From: DATFVJ01 sp963712955
Lineage (GTDB): Bacteria; Actinomycetota; Actinomycetes; Streptosporangiales; Streptosporangiaceae
NCBI GenBank assembly: GCA_963712955.1
Contig: CAVQKF010000005.1
Coordinates: 124,001 to 188,000, forward strand
Direction of reading: 5' to 3'
Length of the DNA stretch: 64,000 nt
In this document: positions 47,246 to 56,771 of the stretch, in pieces
How positions within the stretch are numbered: position 1 is the stretch's first letter
How the letters are laid out: each line of letters begins with the position of its first letter
Position numbers and translations under genes: made by a program
The notes under the pieces: generated by a model
Database searches by the model: none
Seen by the model: the letters and a program-made list of their open reading frames with translations, nothing else
Told to the model about the DNA's origin: nothing

Positions 47246-47361
47246 GAAGCTGCCGCCAGCTACCCGCGCCGGTCATGCCGGCCGAGCCGGTCGTGCGAGC
47301 CACGCAAGCATCGGGGCCACGTGAGCCCACCGTGTTCACTGCGCCCGGCCGGCGTTGGCTG

Positions 47362-48036
47362 TTACCGCGTCGGGGTGGGGGTCGGCGTGGCGGTCGGGGC
47401 GGCCGCAGGTGATCTGGCGGAGCGGGTTGGCGACGGTAGCGGGGTCTTCGAGGCGGGCTTGGTCGGCGTGGGCGTCGGGGTCTTCGAGGCGCGCTTGGTC
47501 GGCGTGGGCGTCGGGGTCGGGGTCGGGGTCGGGGGTGAGAACGTCGCGTAGTAGTTCGCCCGCGGCACGACGGGGATGATCATCGCGATCGTGCCTGCGT
47601 TCTGGAAGGTGAGCGCGACCGGGATGAACTGACCGCCGATCAGCGGCCTCGTGATCCCATTGAGCACCAGTTGCGGAGCGGGCCCTGTGAGGAGCGCCGG
47701 CCGTGCCTTGGTCAGATTCACCGTCCCGCCCTGGATCGTCACGGACGCCGCCGTGCCGAACGCGGAGACAGCGGTCAGCCGGTCGGGGGTACCCAGATTG
47801 ACCAGGGCGAGGAACATCCCCGCGGACTGGCCGGGCTGAAGCGTTCCGCTCACGACCGGTCCGAGCACGAACACGTTGCGGATGGCGATGTTGTGGAAGA
47901 CCGTGCTCGCCCCGTCTGTCGGAATGAAGGACTGGTTGGTCTGGGCGTTCAGGCCGGCCGCGCAGCCGGCGAGCCCCGGGACCAGCGCGACCGCAGCGGC
48001 GATCGCAAGAAGCCGAAGGGCGCTACAGCGGATCAC
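47362..48036 (-). CDS. LpqE-like lipoprotein with Thr-Pro repeat tail
   Basis: The 224-residue product has a signal peptide with lipobox LAGC (Cys at about 25) for lipid anchoring. The body shows NIAIRNVFVLGPVVSGTLQP, GMFLALVNLGTPDRLTAVSA and beta-rich segments like M. tuberculosis LpqE. The tail (nt 47395-47530) is PTPTPTPT and KTPTPTPTKPAS repeats, probably a cell-wall linker. In mycobacteria lpqE lies near carD, as here (2 kb away). Function in copper or metal handling has been suggested for relatives but is not shown. Confidence 0.75.
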   Translation of the reverse strand: MIRCSALRLLAIAAAVALVPGLAGCAAGLNAQTNQSFIPTDGASTVFHNIAIRNVFVLGPVVSGTLQPGQSAGMFLALVNLGTPDRLTAVSAFGTAASVTIQGGTVNLTKARPALLTGPAPQLVLNGITRPLIGGQFIPVALTFQNAGTIAMIIPVVPRANYYATFSPPTPTPTPTPTPTKRASKTPTPTPTKPASKTPLPSPTRSARSPAAAPTATPTPTPTR

Positions 48037-48133
48037 GGAGTCGTCTCCTCCGTCTCACGAACGGATCAGGCACGCAAAGCGTAGCGGTCGCGCCCGCAGA
48101 TCATTCACCTGCCCTCCCCAACCGGCCGCGTCG

Positions 48134-48976
48134 TCAGCTCATCTGCCCCGCCCTCGCCACAAGCAGGGCGACATCGAGCAGGCCGGCCGCAATGACCGCG
48201 CCCATGGTGAGCACGCGCCCGGTCTGGTGCCGCGGACCCGCGATGGCGCCCGCCAGGCCGGCGGCGATGACCGCGACCGACGCGGCGAGGCCGAATGCGG
48301 CGAGCGCGTCGAAGCCGCTCGGCGCGACCGCGAGAATGGCGGTCGCCGCGCCGAGGAACGCGCCCGCCAGGAAGCGGGAGATCCTGCCGCCGAGCCGCTG
48401 CGGCAGGCCGAGCACACCGGTCGCAAGGTCGGCGGGCAGGTCGGGCAGGACGTTGGCGAAATGTGCGCCGACCCCAAGCAGGGCGCCTGCGGTCAGCGCC
48501 CACCAGGCGGGCCAGGGATGGCCGGGCAGGCCAAGTGTGACGAATGCGGGGAAAAGGCCGAATCCTGGTATGAAGGGGACCGGTGACCAGGGCGTGCGCT
48601 TCAGGCCGAGGTTGTAGATCCAGCCCGAGGCGACCGCCGCGAGCTGCGCGAGGCCCGCGCGCCACCCGCTCGCGAGCGACAGCGGGACGCAGCAGACAGC
48701 CGCCGTGGCCGCGGCGTATGCGACCAGCCGAGCGGGAACGCTGCCGAGCGCCAGCGGCTTGTCCTGTCGGCCCGCGGCCCTGTCGAGGCGCCGGTCAAGG
48801 TAGTCGTTGCTCCAGCCAATGGAGAGCTGGCCGGTCAGCACCGCCAGGCCGGCGAGCACCGTACCCGCGAGCCCGCGGCCGGCCGCGTATGCGATTGCGG
48901 CGACTCCGGCCGCGACGGCACACACCGGCTGCGGATGGCAGCTTCTGACCAGACCTTCGAGGACGCGTGCTCGCAC
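48134..48976 (-). CDS. UbiA-family prenyltransferase
   Basis: The 280-residue integral membrane protein has about nine helices. The first Asp-rich motif is IGWSNDYLDRRLDRAAGRQD (N-D-X3-D) and the second is HFANVLPDLPADLATGV. These bind the prenyl diphosphate via Mg2+. UbiA proteins attach prenyl chains to aromatic rings in quinone, haem or lipid synthesis; its aromatic substrate is not clear. It is preceded on the same strand by a membrane-anchored protein gene with 90 bases between. Confidence 0.85.
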   Translation of the reverse strand: MRARVLEGLVRSCHPQPVCAVAAGVAAIAYAAGRGLAGTVLAGLAVLTGQLSIGWSNDYLDRRLDRAAGRQDKPLALGSVPARLVAYAAATAAVCCVPLSLASGWRAGLAQLAAVASGWIYNLGLKRTPWSPVPFIPGFGLFPAFVTLGLPGHPWPAWWALTAGALLGVGAHFANVLPDLPADLATGVLGLPQRLGGRISRFLAGAFLGAATAILAVAPSGFDALAAFGLAASVAVIAAGLAGAIAGPRHQTGRVLTMGAVIAAGLLDVALLVARAGQMS

Positions 48977-49066
48977 GGCTCAGAGGCTACTTGTGGTCGG
49001 CGTCCCCGTGGGTGCCTTCCCCTGGCGTCGTCCTGGCGGCGGTCTCGGGCATCTGCCGGCCCGGAC

Positions 49067-49813
49067 TCAGCCGGGCCCAGGAATGTCCGGGTAGCCGAGG
49101 GCAGGGGCGCCGAGCTGCGCAAGCTTTTCCTCGAGCTTGAGGCCAGGGCTCAGCTTGCGTTCCACCGATGTCACGGCGCTGTCGCTGTGCACGAGGATAG
49201 CGGTGAGCCCGAGGGGACGGTACATACCGAGGATGCGGTCCCTGTCGTCCACCACCTGGACGTTTCCCCTGCCGGCCTGCGCCGCGAGGCTGGTGACCTG
49301 TTTCAGCCCGCCATCTGCGCCGACGAAGTAGATCTTGACCTGTGTCGTGAGGGCCTGCAGCGTGAGCTGCCGCAGCGCGGCCAGGCAACGGCAGATGGGG
49401 GGAACGATGGCGAGCACGGACGGGCGGAGGCTGCGCAGCTTCGACGGTTTGTTGTCGATGTAAACCACGGCATCGGGGAGTGGGCCGCCAAGCTGCCCGG
49501 CTGGAGGGACAGACGCCGATGCGGCAACCTGCGGCGTCGGCGCCGCAGGTTGCTCGGGCGCACTCGTGATCACCGTGAGCATGGTGCCGGCGAAGAGTGT
49601 CACGGCGAGCGTACCCGCGACCATCGGGACCACCATCCCGTGCTTCGTGAACGGTCTGATGAATCGCTCAACCCAGCGGCGCCGCCGCTGGGCACGCAGC
49701 TCCCGGTAGTAGGCGTGCACATCACGGTCGAGTTCCCTTGCATCGTCGGGAATCTCGATGTCGACCGGCGGCAGGCCGCTCTCGTCCCGCTCGGGTTCGC
49801 CGCCCATCTCCAC
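49067..49813 (-). CDS. Single-pass membrane protein with extracytoplasmic domain, unknown function
   Basis: The 248-residue product has an acidic then basic cytoplasmic N-terminus (YYRELRAQRRRRWVERFIRP), one helix (about 60-82, GMVVPMVAGTLAVTLFAGTM), a Pro/Ala linker, and an alpha/beta domain outside with two Cys near VPPICRCLAAL, which is reminiscent of a thioredoxin-like Cys-X-Cys but not diagnostic. Three nearby starts exist (49819, 49813, 49807). GTG 49813 is 5 bases after GGGAGG and is chosen. The gene is divergent from carD. This conserved neighbour of carD is not named to my knowledge. Confidence 0.7.
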   Translation of the reverse strand: MEMGGEPERDESGLPPVDIEIPDDARELDRDVHAYYRELRAQRRRRWVERFIRPFTKHGMVVPMVAGTLAVTLFAGTMLTVITSAPEQPAAPTPQVAASASVPPAGQLGGPLPDAVVYIDNKPSKLRSLRPSVLAIVPPICRCLAALRQLTLQALTTQVKIYFVGADGGLKQVTSLAAQAGRGNVQVVDDRDRILGMYRPLGLTAILVHSDSAVTSVERKLSPGLKLEEKLAQLGAPALGYPDIPGPG

Positions 49814-50121
49814 GGGCACCTCCCGTCACCGGCCGAGCAAGCTTGTGGCGCTGGCGGTGCGGCCTCGCTCGTCCGCTGCGTCCGGCGAAGTCATGCCAGC
49901 GTATTCCAGTATGAGCCCGCGACGCCTGGAGTTGTGAACTGGTATGCGCACGGAACGAAGAAGGTCCGGGTTCGCGAGGGCCGCCTGGCTTGGGCGGCGT
50001 GTCCCACGCGTATTCTGATGTCGTGAAATTCCCCAGTGACCTGCACGTTTACCGTCAAGAGCGGTTTATCACCCGCGTCCGCCGTGGTAACCTTGTCTTC
50101 AGCGGAAGGGGTACTAGCCAC
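49814..50121. other. Divergent promoter region upstream of carD
   Basis: About 300 bases without a gene. It must drive carD rightward and the membrane-protein gene leftward. The part 50030-50110 is the locally most AT-rich and the likely carD promoter; a purine-rich GCGGAAGGGG lies 14-23 bases before the carD ATG. Confidence 0.45.
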
Positions 50122-50610
50122 ATGACTTTTAAGGTCGGCGACACGGTCGTCTACCCCCACCATGGGGCTGCTCGGATCGAGGCCGTCGAGACTCGGACGA
50201 TCAAGGGTGAGACAAGATCCTACCTGGTTTTGAAGGTCGACAAGGGCGACCTGACGGTGCGTGTGCCCGCCGATAACGCTGAGCTCGTCGGTGTGCGTGA
50301 CGTCGTTGGCCAGGAAGGGCTTGACAGGGTGTTCGAAGTGCTCCGCGCACCTCACACCGAGGAGCCGACCAACTGGTCACGCAGGTATAAGGCGAATCTT
50401 GAGAAGCTCGCGTCCGGTGATGTGAACAAGGTCGCGGAGGTCGTACGCGACCTATGGAGAAGGGACCGGGAACGCGGTCTTTCCGCGGGCGAGAAGCGCA
50501 TGCTTGCCAAGGCTCGGCAGATTCTCGTGAGCGAACTCGCGCTTGCAGAGAAAACGAACGAGGACAAGGCAGAGGCGCTTCTCGACGAGGTTCTCTCTAC
50601 TGAGCACTAA
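50122..50610 (+). CDS. carD: RNA polymerase-binding transcription factor CarD
   Basis: The 162-residue product starts MTFKVGDTVVYPHHGAARIE, the CarD RNA-polymerase interaction domain, with RSYLVLKVDKGDLTVRVPAD. The C-terminal helical DNA-contact domain includes NWSRRYKANLEKLASGDV, KVAEVVRDLWRRDRERGLS with the key Trp near promoter DNA, and AEKTNEDKAEALLDEVL. CarD stabilises open complexes at rRNA and other promoters and is essential in mycobacteria. The gene is followed 10 bases on by ispF. Confidence 0.97.
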   Translation: MTFKVGDTVVYPHHGAARIEAVETRTIKGETRSYLVLKVDKGDLTVRVPADNAELVGVRDVVGQEGLDRVFEVLRAPHTEEPTNWSRRYKANLEKLASGDVNKVAEVVRDLWRRDRERGLSAGEKRMLAKARQILVSELALAEKTNEDKAEALLDEVLSTEH

Positions 50611-50620
50611 CCTGCCACGG

Positions 50621-51133
50621 GTGGGCATCGGGGTCGATGTCCACCCGCTGCGTTCCGGCCGTCCCCTTTATCTGGCCGGGCTCTTGTGGCCGGGCCAGGA
50701 TGGGCTGGCCGGTCATTCCGATGGCGATGTCGCCGCCCACGCGGCGTGCGATGCGCTGCTGTCCGCCGCAGGACTTGGTGATCTTGGTAGCTGCTTCGGC
50801 ACGACCGAACCCAGGTGGGCCGGTGCGGCGGGTACCGAACTGCTCTCGGCCGTGGCCGAGCTTGTCGGTGGCGCCGGGTACCGCGTCGGCAACGTGGCCA
50901 TACAGCTCATCGGGAACGGGCCAAGGATCGCGTCCAGGCGCGCCGAGGCTGAGGCGACGCTTTCTGGGGCGCTCGGCGGTGCTCCGGTCACCGTGGCGGC
51001 CACCACCACCGATGGGCTTGGCCTGACAGGGCGCGGCGAGGGGATCGCCGCCATCGCGACCGCCATCGTCGCTGTGGCGCCCGGCGAGAGCCGGACTGGC
51101 CGGGCAGCCGGGGCGCAGACCACCCGGCGATAG
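50621..51133 (+). CDS. ispF: 2-C-methyl-D-erythritol 2,4-cyclodiphosphate synthase IspF
   Basis: The 170-residue enzyme makes MEcPP in the non-mevalonate isoprenoid pathway. Metal ligands D6 and H8 lie in GIGVDVHPLRSG and H40 in HSDGDVAAHAACDALL; GLGDLGSCF and a C-terminal ATTTDGLGLTGRGEGIAAIA complete the family pattern. GTG at 50621 gives the exact family N-terminus. In mycobacteria ispD sits between carD and ispF; here carD is followed directly by ispF with a 10-base gap, and ispD is absent. Confidence 0.94.
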   Translation: MGIGVDVHPLRSGRPLYLAGLLWPGQDGLAGHSDGDVAAHAACDALLSAAGLGDLGSCFGTTEPRWAGAAGTELLSAVAELVGGAGYRVGNVAIQLIGNGPRIASRRAEAEATLSGALGGAPVTVAATTTDGLGLTGRGEGIAAIATAIVAVAPGESRTGRAAGAQTTRR

Positions 51134-51173
51134 GGCGGCGGGTTGTGGAGCATCTCAGGTCAAAGGAGACAGG

Positions 51174-52424
51174 ATGCCGTACTACCGGGCGGTCGGGGAA
51201 ATCCCGCGGAAACGGCATGTTCAGATGCGCCGGCCTGATGGCGGCCTGTACGCCGAGGAACTGATGGGCGAGGAAGGCTTTTCTTCCGATTCCTCGCTGC
51301 TCTATCACATCCATCTGCCTACAGCCATCGTCAAGAGCGAAGGCGTGCCTGACGACGCGGCCGCCGGCCGCGTCACCCACAACCTGCCACTTGCGCCGCG
51401 CCATTTCCGCACCCAGGATCTGGCCGAGGGCGGCGATCTCGTCCTCGGCAGGCAGCTGCTGCTCGGCAACGACGACGTGCGGATCTACTACGCGGCCGCC
51501 GGGACGCACTCTGATCTGTACAGAAACTCAGCCGGCGACGAGATGGTCTATCTGCAGACAGGTCATGCGCGGCTCGAATCGGTCTACGGCACGATCGACG
51601 CGGGGCCCGGTGACTACGTTCTGGTGCCAGCCGGAACCATCCACAGGTGGATTCCTGCGACCGCTACCAGAGACGGCACCGGGGCCACGGACGCAGGGGC
51701 CACGGACGGAGCCGGGCAGAGCGAGACACTGGCCAGGGTGCTGGTGGTCGAGGCGAGGGGGCACATCGGGACGCCGCGCCGGTACCTGTCAGCCCACGGG
51801 CAATTCCTCGAGCACGCGCCGTACAGTGAGCGGGACCTGCGCGGGCCCGACGGCCCGCTGCTCGCAGCCGGCGAGGATGTGCCCGTGCTTGTCCGCAACC
51901 GGGCAGGCCTGACCAGGCTCACCTATGCGCATCATCCATTCGACGTGGTCGGCTGGGACGGTTACCTGTACCCGCATGCGTTCAACATCGCGGACTTCGA
52001 GCCGCTGGTGAAGCGAACCCACGCGCCGCCGCCCGTGCATCAGACATTTGAGGGACCCAATTTCGTGGTCTGCTCGTTCTGCCCCCGCCCGCTTGACTTC
52101 GACGCCGCTGCCGTGCCGATACCGTACAACCACCACAATGTGGACTCCGACGAGATGATGTTCTACGTCGCAGGGGACTACTCCGCGCGCCACGGATCGG
52201 GCATCGGGATCGGCTCGATCAGCCTGCACCCGTCCGGTTTCACGCATGGCCCGCAGCCGGGTGCCGTAGAGGCGGCGGTGCGCGGCCTGGCAGAGGGAAG
52301 GACGAGCACCGATGAGACCGCCGTCATGATCGACACATTCCGGCCGCTGCAGCTTGGCCCGGCCGCGCGGCAGGCCGAGGATCCGGGCTACGCCTGGAGC
52401 TGGGCCGGTGGCTGGTCCGGCTGA
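51174..52424 (+). CDS. hmgA: Homogentisate 1,2-dioxygenase
   Basis: The 416-residue cupin enzyme opens the ring of homogentisate in tyrosine breakdown. Seen: MPYYRAVGEIPRKRHVQMR at the start, YLQTGHARLESVYGTIDAGP, GDYVLVPAGTIHRW, AHHPFDVVGWDGYLYPHAFN, VCSFCPRPLDFD and NHHNVDSDEMMFYVAGDYSA with iron ligands, and SISLHPSGFTHGPQPG. A short low-complexity DGTGATDAGATDG loop follows the first cupin part. A good ribosome site AAAGGAGACAGG precedes the ATG. Its position between ispF and cysS is unusual. Confidence 0.9.
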   Translation: MPYYRAVGEIPRKRHVQMRRPDGGLYAEELMGEEGFSSDSSLLYHIHLPTAIVKSEGVPDDAAAGRVTHNLPLAPRHFRTQDLAEGGDLVLGRQLLLGNDDVRIYYAAAGTHSDLYRNSAGDEMVYLQTGHARLESVYGTIDAGPGDYVLVPAGTIHRWIPATATRDGTGATDAGATDGAGQSETLARVLVVEARGHIGTPRRYLSAHGQFLEHAPYSERDLRGPDGPLLAAGEDVPVLVRNRAGLTRLTYAHHPFDVVGWDGYLYPHAFNIADFEPLVKRTHAPPPVHQTFEGPNFVVCSFCPRPLDFDAAAVPIPYNHHNVDSDEMMFYVAGDYSARHGSGIGIGSISLHPSGFTHGPQPGAVEAAVRGLAEGRTSTDETAVMIDTFRPLQLGPAARQAEDPGYAWSWAGGWSG

Positions 52425-52684
52425 TACGACCCGCACGAGGCTGTCGGCTACGGCCACCGGCCGTTGCAAGCGGTCGGGTGGGCTCGCTCGGCTGGTACCC
52501 AGCGTCGCGATGCGGCTGCGGCGACCCGTACTCTGGCGAACCGCCGGCGGCGCGGGAACGTCGCCCCGCCGATACCCTGTGCTGCGTAACCCGTCGTCCC
52601 GGCATGGACACCGGCCGGGCAAGGATTCAGTGATGCCCCGAACGACGCCACCGAGCGTCGCGATCGGGCGGAGAAGCGAGCGAG

Positions 52685-54105
<1,421 letters not shown>

Positions 54106-54109
<4 letters not shown>

Positions 54110-55437
54110 CCACAGGACCCCGGCGCAAGGGCACGGGCGGGCACGGCAAGCGGCGCCTGGAGGGCAAGGGCCCGACGCCGCCCGCGCGCTTGCGGCCCGG
54201 TCACCCGGCTCGGCGGCGCGCCGCCGCCGACAAGCGGACTGCGGACAAGCGGACTGCGGGCGAGCGGACTGCGGGCGAGCGGACTGCGGGCGAGCGGGCC
54301 ACGGGCGAGCGGACTGCGGGCAAGCGGGCCACGGGCGAGCGGACTGCGGGCGAGCGGGCCACGGGCGAGCGGACTGCGGGCGAGCGGGCCACGGGCGAGC
54401 GGGCCACGGGCGAGCGGACTGCGGACAAGCGGGCCACGGGCGAGCGGACTGCGGGCCAGCGGGCCACGGGCCAGCGGGCCACGGGTCAGCGGGCCACGGG
54501 TCAGCGGGCCACGGGTGCAGACCGCGACGCTGGCCGTGTGCGGCCTAAGGGAGCCCCACGCGATGGCGCGCCACCGGGCGGAACCGGGAGTGGCCGCGGC
54601 AGCCGTTATGGATCGGGCCCGGGTAAACCCGCAACGGTCCGTGGGACATCGCGCGGGTCTCGCGCACCCGGCGGCCATGGGCGCGCGGCAGACGTGCCCG
54701 AGGTGGTTGCGGGCCGTAACGCGGTGCTCGAGTCGCTGCGGGCGGCGGTCCCCGCGAACGCGCTCTACGTCGCGCACCGCATGGAGCCTGACGACCGGGT
54801 CAATGAGGCGATCCGGCTGGCGGGAGACGCCGGAGTGGCGGTGCTCGAAGCCGGGCGGGCCGAGCTTGACCGGCTGACCGATGGCGCCTTGCACCAGGGC
54901 CTCGCACTGCGGGTGCCGCCGTACGAGTACGCACATCCCGGCGACCTGGCAGGGCGCGCGGCCGCCACAGGGGCGGCTCCGCTGATTGTGGCACTCGACG
55001 GTGTGACGGACCCGCGTAACCTCGGGGCGGTGACGCGGTCGGCCGCCGCGTTCGGCGCGCACGGGGTGGTCATCCCGGCGCGGCGCTCGGCCGGCGTCAC
55101 CGCGTCGGCGTGGAAGGTTTCCGCGGGCGCGCTTGCCCATCTGCCTGTCGCACGTGCTGCCAACCTGGTCCGTGCGCTTGCGGACTACCAGCACGCAGGA
55201 CTGTTCGTGGCCGGACTTGACGCGCGTGGCGGCACCGATGTGGCTGACCTGGAGGTCGCCGACGGCCCGCTGGTGCTCGTCGTGGGCTCGGAGGGACGCG
55301 GCCTTTCCAGGCTCGCCGCCGAGCGGTGCGATCTCCTCGCGGCGATCCCAGTCGCGGCGCGGACGGAATCGCTGAATGCGGGCGTCGCAGCTGGGATCGC
55401 CCTCTATGAGGTGGCGCGCAGGCGGACCGGGCGATAG
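54106..55437 (+). CDS. rlmB: 23S rRNA (guanosine-2'-O-)-methyltransferase RlmB with repeat head
   Basis: The 443-residue SpoU/TrmH enzyme methylates G2251 of 23S rRNA. An N-terminal region (about 30-140; nt 54228-54520) consists of TAGER/ATGER-type pentapeptides in 15-bp units, extremely basic/acidic and likely disordered. The rest is regular: EVVAGRNAVLESLRAAVPA, LDGVTDPRNLGAVTRSAAAF, VGSEGRGLSRL and ESLNAGVAAGIALYEVARR with the SAM-binding knot. Family members are about 310 residues, with a short basic head. Overlaps cysS (ATGA). Confidence 0.92.
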
Positions 55438-55462
55438 GACCACGCTGTTCCTTCCTGCCAGC

Positions 55463-56413
55463 TCAGGGCCGGACCGCTGCCGGCTGCGGGTATATCGGGG
55501 TGGACCAGCCGGTGCGCGGGGACCGTGCACGCACCATGCGGTCGTACTCGACCTGCAGCCGACGGGTGACCGGCCCTGGTACGCCGTCCGCCACCTGGAC
55601 CCGGTCGACGGAGACGATCGGCAGCAGCTCGGACATGGTGCCGCACAGGAAGAGCTCGTCGGCGACATACAGCTCGGTCCGGTCGATCTCCCGCCGGTGC
55701 AGGCCGATCGCTAGCTCGTCGGAGGCGATCTGGGCCACCGTAGCGACCGTGATCCCTTCAAGCACCCCGCTGGTGCCCGGCGGTGTGATCAGCTCGCCGT
55801 CCCGCACCATCACCACGCAGGAGCCTGGCGCCTCCGACACGGTGCCGCGCTGGTTGAGCAACAGCGTGGTGTCGTAGCCATTGCGCACCGCCTCGTGCTG
55901 GGCGAGCCGGCTGTTATGGTAGTTCGCGCCCGCCTTGATCCGCGGCGGCATCGAGTCGTCGCTGATCCGCCGCCAGGAGGAGATGCTGGCGGCCACGCCC
56001 CTGTCGTAGGAGGCCGACCGGGGAACCGCGGTGGAGGTAATGTGCACGCCAGTTTCTGTGGTGTACGACAGTGGGTCGAAGTTCGGCCCCATGCCGAAGT
56101 AGGCCACCACGCAGATGTGCACGTCCTGCCGTAAATTGTTGGCGCGGACCAGGTCGACGCAGGCTTGCTCGAGTTCGGCATTGCCGTAATCGATCTCCAT
56201 GTGCAGGCTCTTCATGGAACGGCGCAGCCGGACGAGATGGTCGCCGATCCGGAATGCGTACAACTGGCCCTGCTCCGCGGCCCAGTATCCGCGCACACCC
56301 TCGAACACGTTCGCGCCCCAGAACGCGCCCTGGCTTCGGGCGTGCAACACGCACTGGTCCCAGGGCACGATCGTGCCGTTGAGCCACGCATGAGGCGGTG
56401 GCGTTAAAGCCAC
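55463..56413 (-). CDS. Class IV aminotransferase (branched-chain type)
   Basis: The 316-residue PLP enzyme has the IlvE-type layout: HARSQGAFWGANVFEGVRGY, FRIGDHLVRLRRSMKSLHME, catalytic Lys in PPRIKAGANYHNSRLAQHE, LNQRGTVSEAPGSCVVMVRD and ELFLCGTMSELLPIVSVD. The family transfers amino groups of branched-chain amino acids or D-amino acids; the actual substrate is not settled. GTG at 56413 follows AGAGGAG by 5 bases. A short hydrophobic reading frame ends 10 bases before it. Confidence 0.87.
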   Translation of the reverse strand: MALTPPPHAWLNGTIVPWDQCVLHARSQGAFWGANVFEGVRGYWAAEQGQLYAFRIGDHLVRLRRSMKSLHMEIDYGNAELEQACVDLVRANNLRQDVHICVVAYFGMGPNFDPLSYTTETGVHITSTAVPRSASYDRGVAASISSWRRISDDSMPPRIKAGANYHNSRLAQHEAVRNGYDTTLLLNQRGTVSEAPGSCVVMVRDGELITPPGTSGVLEGITVATVAQIASDELAIGLHRREIDRTELYVADELFLCGTMSELLPIVSVDRVQVADGVPGPVTRRLQVEYDRMVRARSPRTGWSTPIYPQPAAVRP

Positions 56414-56423
56414 GATGCTCCTC

Positions 56424-56567
56424 TCATGACACGGCCGTCCGCTCGCGGCCAATCAGTGCCGAACCCATTGGCTTCCGCCCGGCCGCGCCGAGCAGCGCGG
56501 CCGCTAACCCGTTAACAAGCACTGCAATGCTGCCAAAAAACAGAACAGTCGCCGCAAGCAGCAACAT
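56424..56567 (-). CDS. Small hydrophobic protein or truncated membrane gene
   Basis: The frame ends TGA at 56424, eleven bases before the aminotransferase start. From the only ATG (56567) it codes 47 residues with one membrane helix (MLLLAATVLFFGSIAVLVNG) and a basic/polar end (RKPMGSALIGRERTAVS). The frame is open 21 codons further up (YRWLAEKAVFYPEFALP) without a start and then meets a stop. It could be a real small membrane protein coupled to the aminotransferase, or the tail of a decayed gene. Confidence 0.4.
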   Translation of the reverse strand: MLLLAATVLFFGSIAVLVNGLAAALLGAAGRKPMGSALIGRERTAVS

Positions 56568-56630
56568 CGGCAGCGCGAACTCCGGGTAGAATACCGCCTT
56601 TTCGGCTAACCAGCGGTATAGAGCAACGGC

Positions 56631-56674
56631 ACCTCAACCTTCAACCCTCAAACCTCAACCTTCAACCCTCAACC
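56631..56674. repeat. CTCAACCTTCAACC short direct repeats
   Basis: Three to four overlapping copies of the pattern AACCTTCAACCCTCA lie between the aminotransferase and the histidine kinase genes. No gene or structure is seen in them. Confidence 0.8.
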
Positions 56675-56771
56675 AGCACGGGCGCGGGCGGATTTGAGCG
56701 ACTGCCCTGGACGGTGACCAGCGCCCACGCATGGCAGTGGACATCTGGCCAGCTGGCGCGATGCGGGCTGG

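Noticed and set aside
52425..52684. T-box leader before cysS
   Set aside because: No T-box core sequence and no specifier-like stem could be found.
56590..56635. tRNA gene near the aminotransferase
   Set aside because: A short AACCAGCGGTATAGAGC stretch looks tRNA-like but lacks acceptor and T arms.
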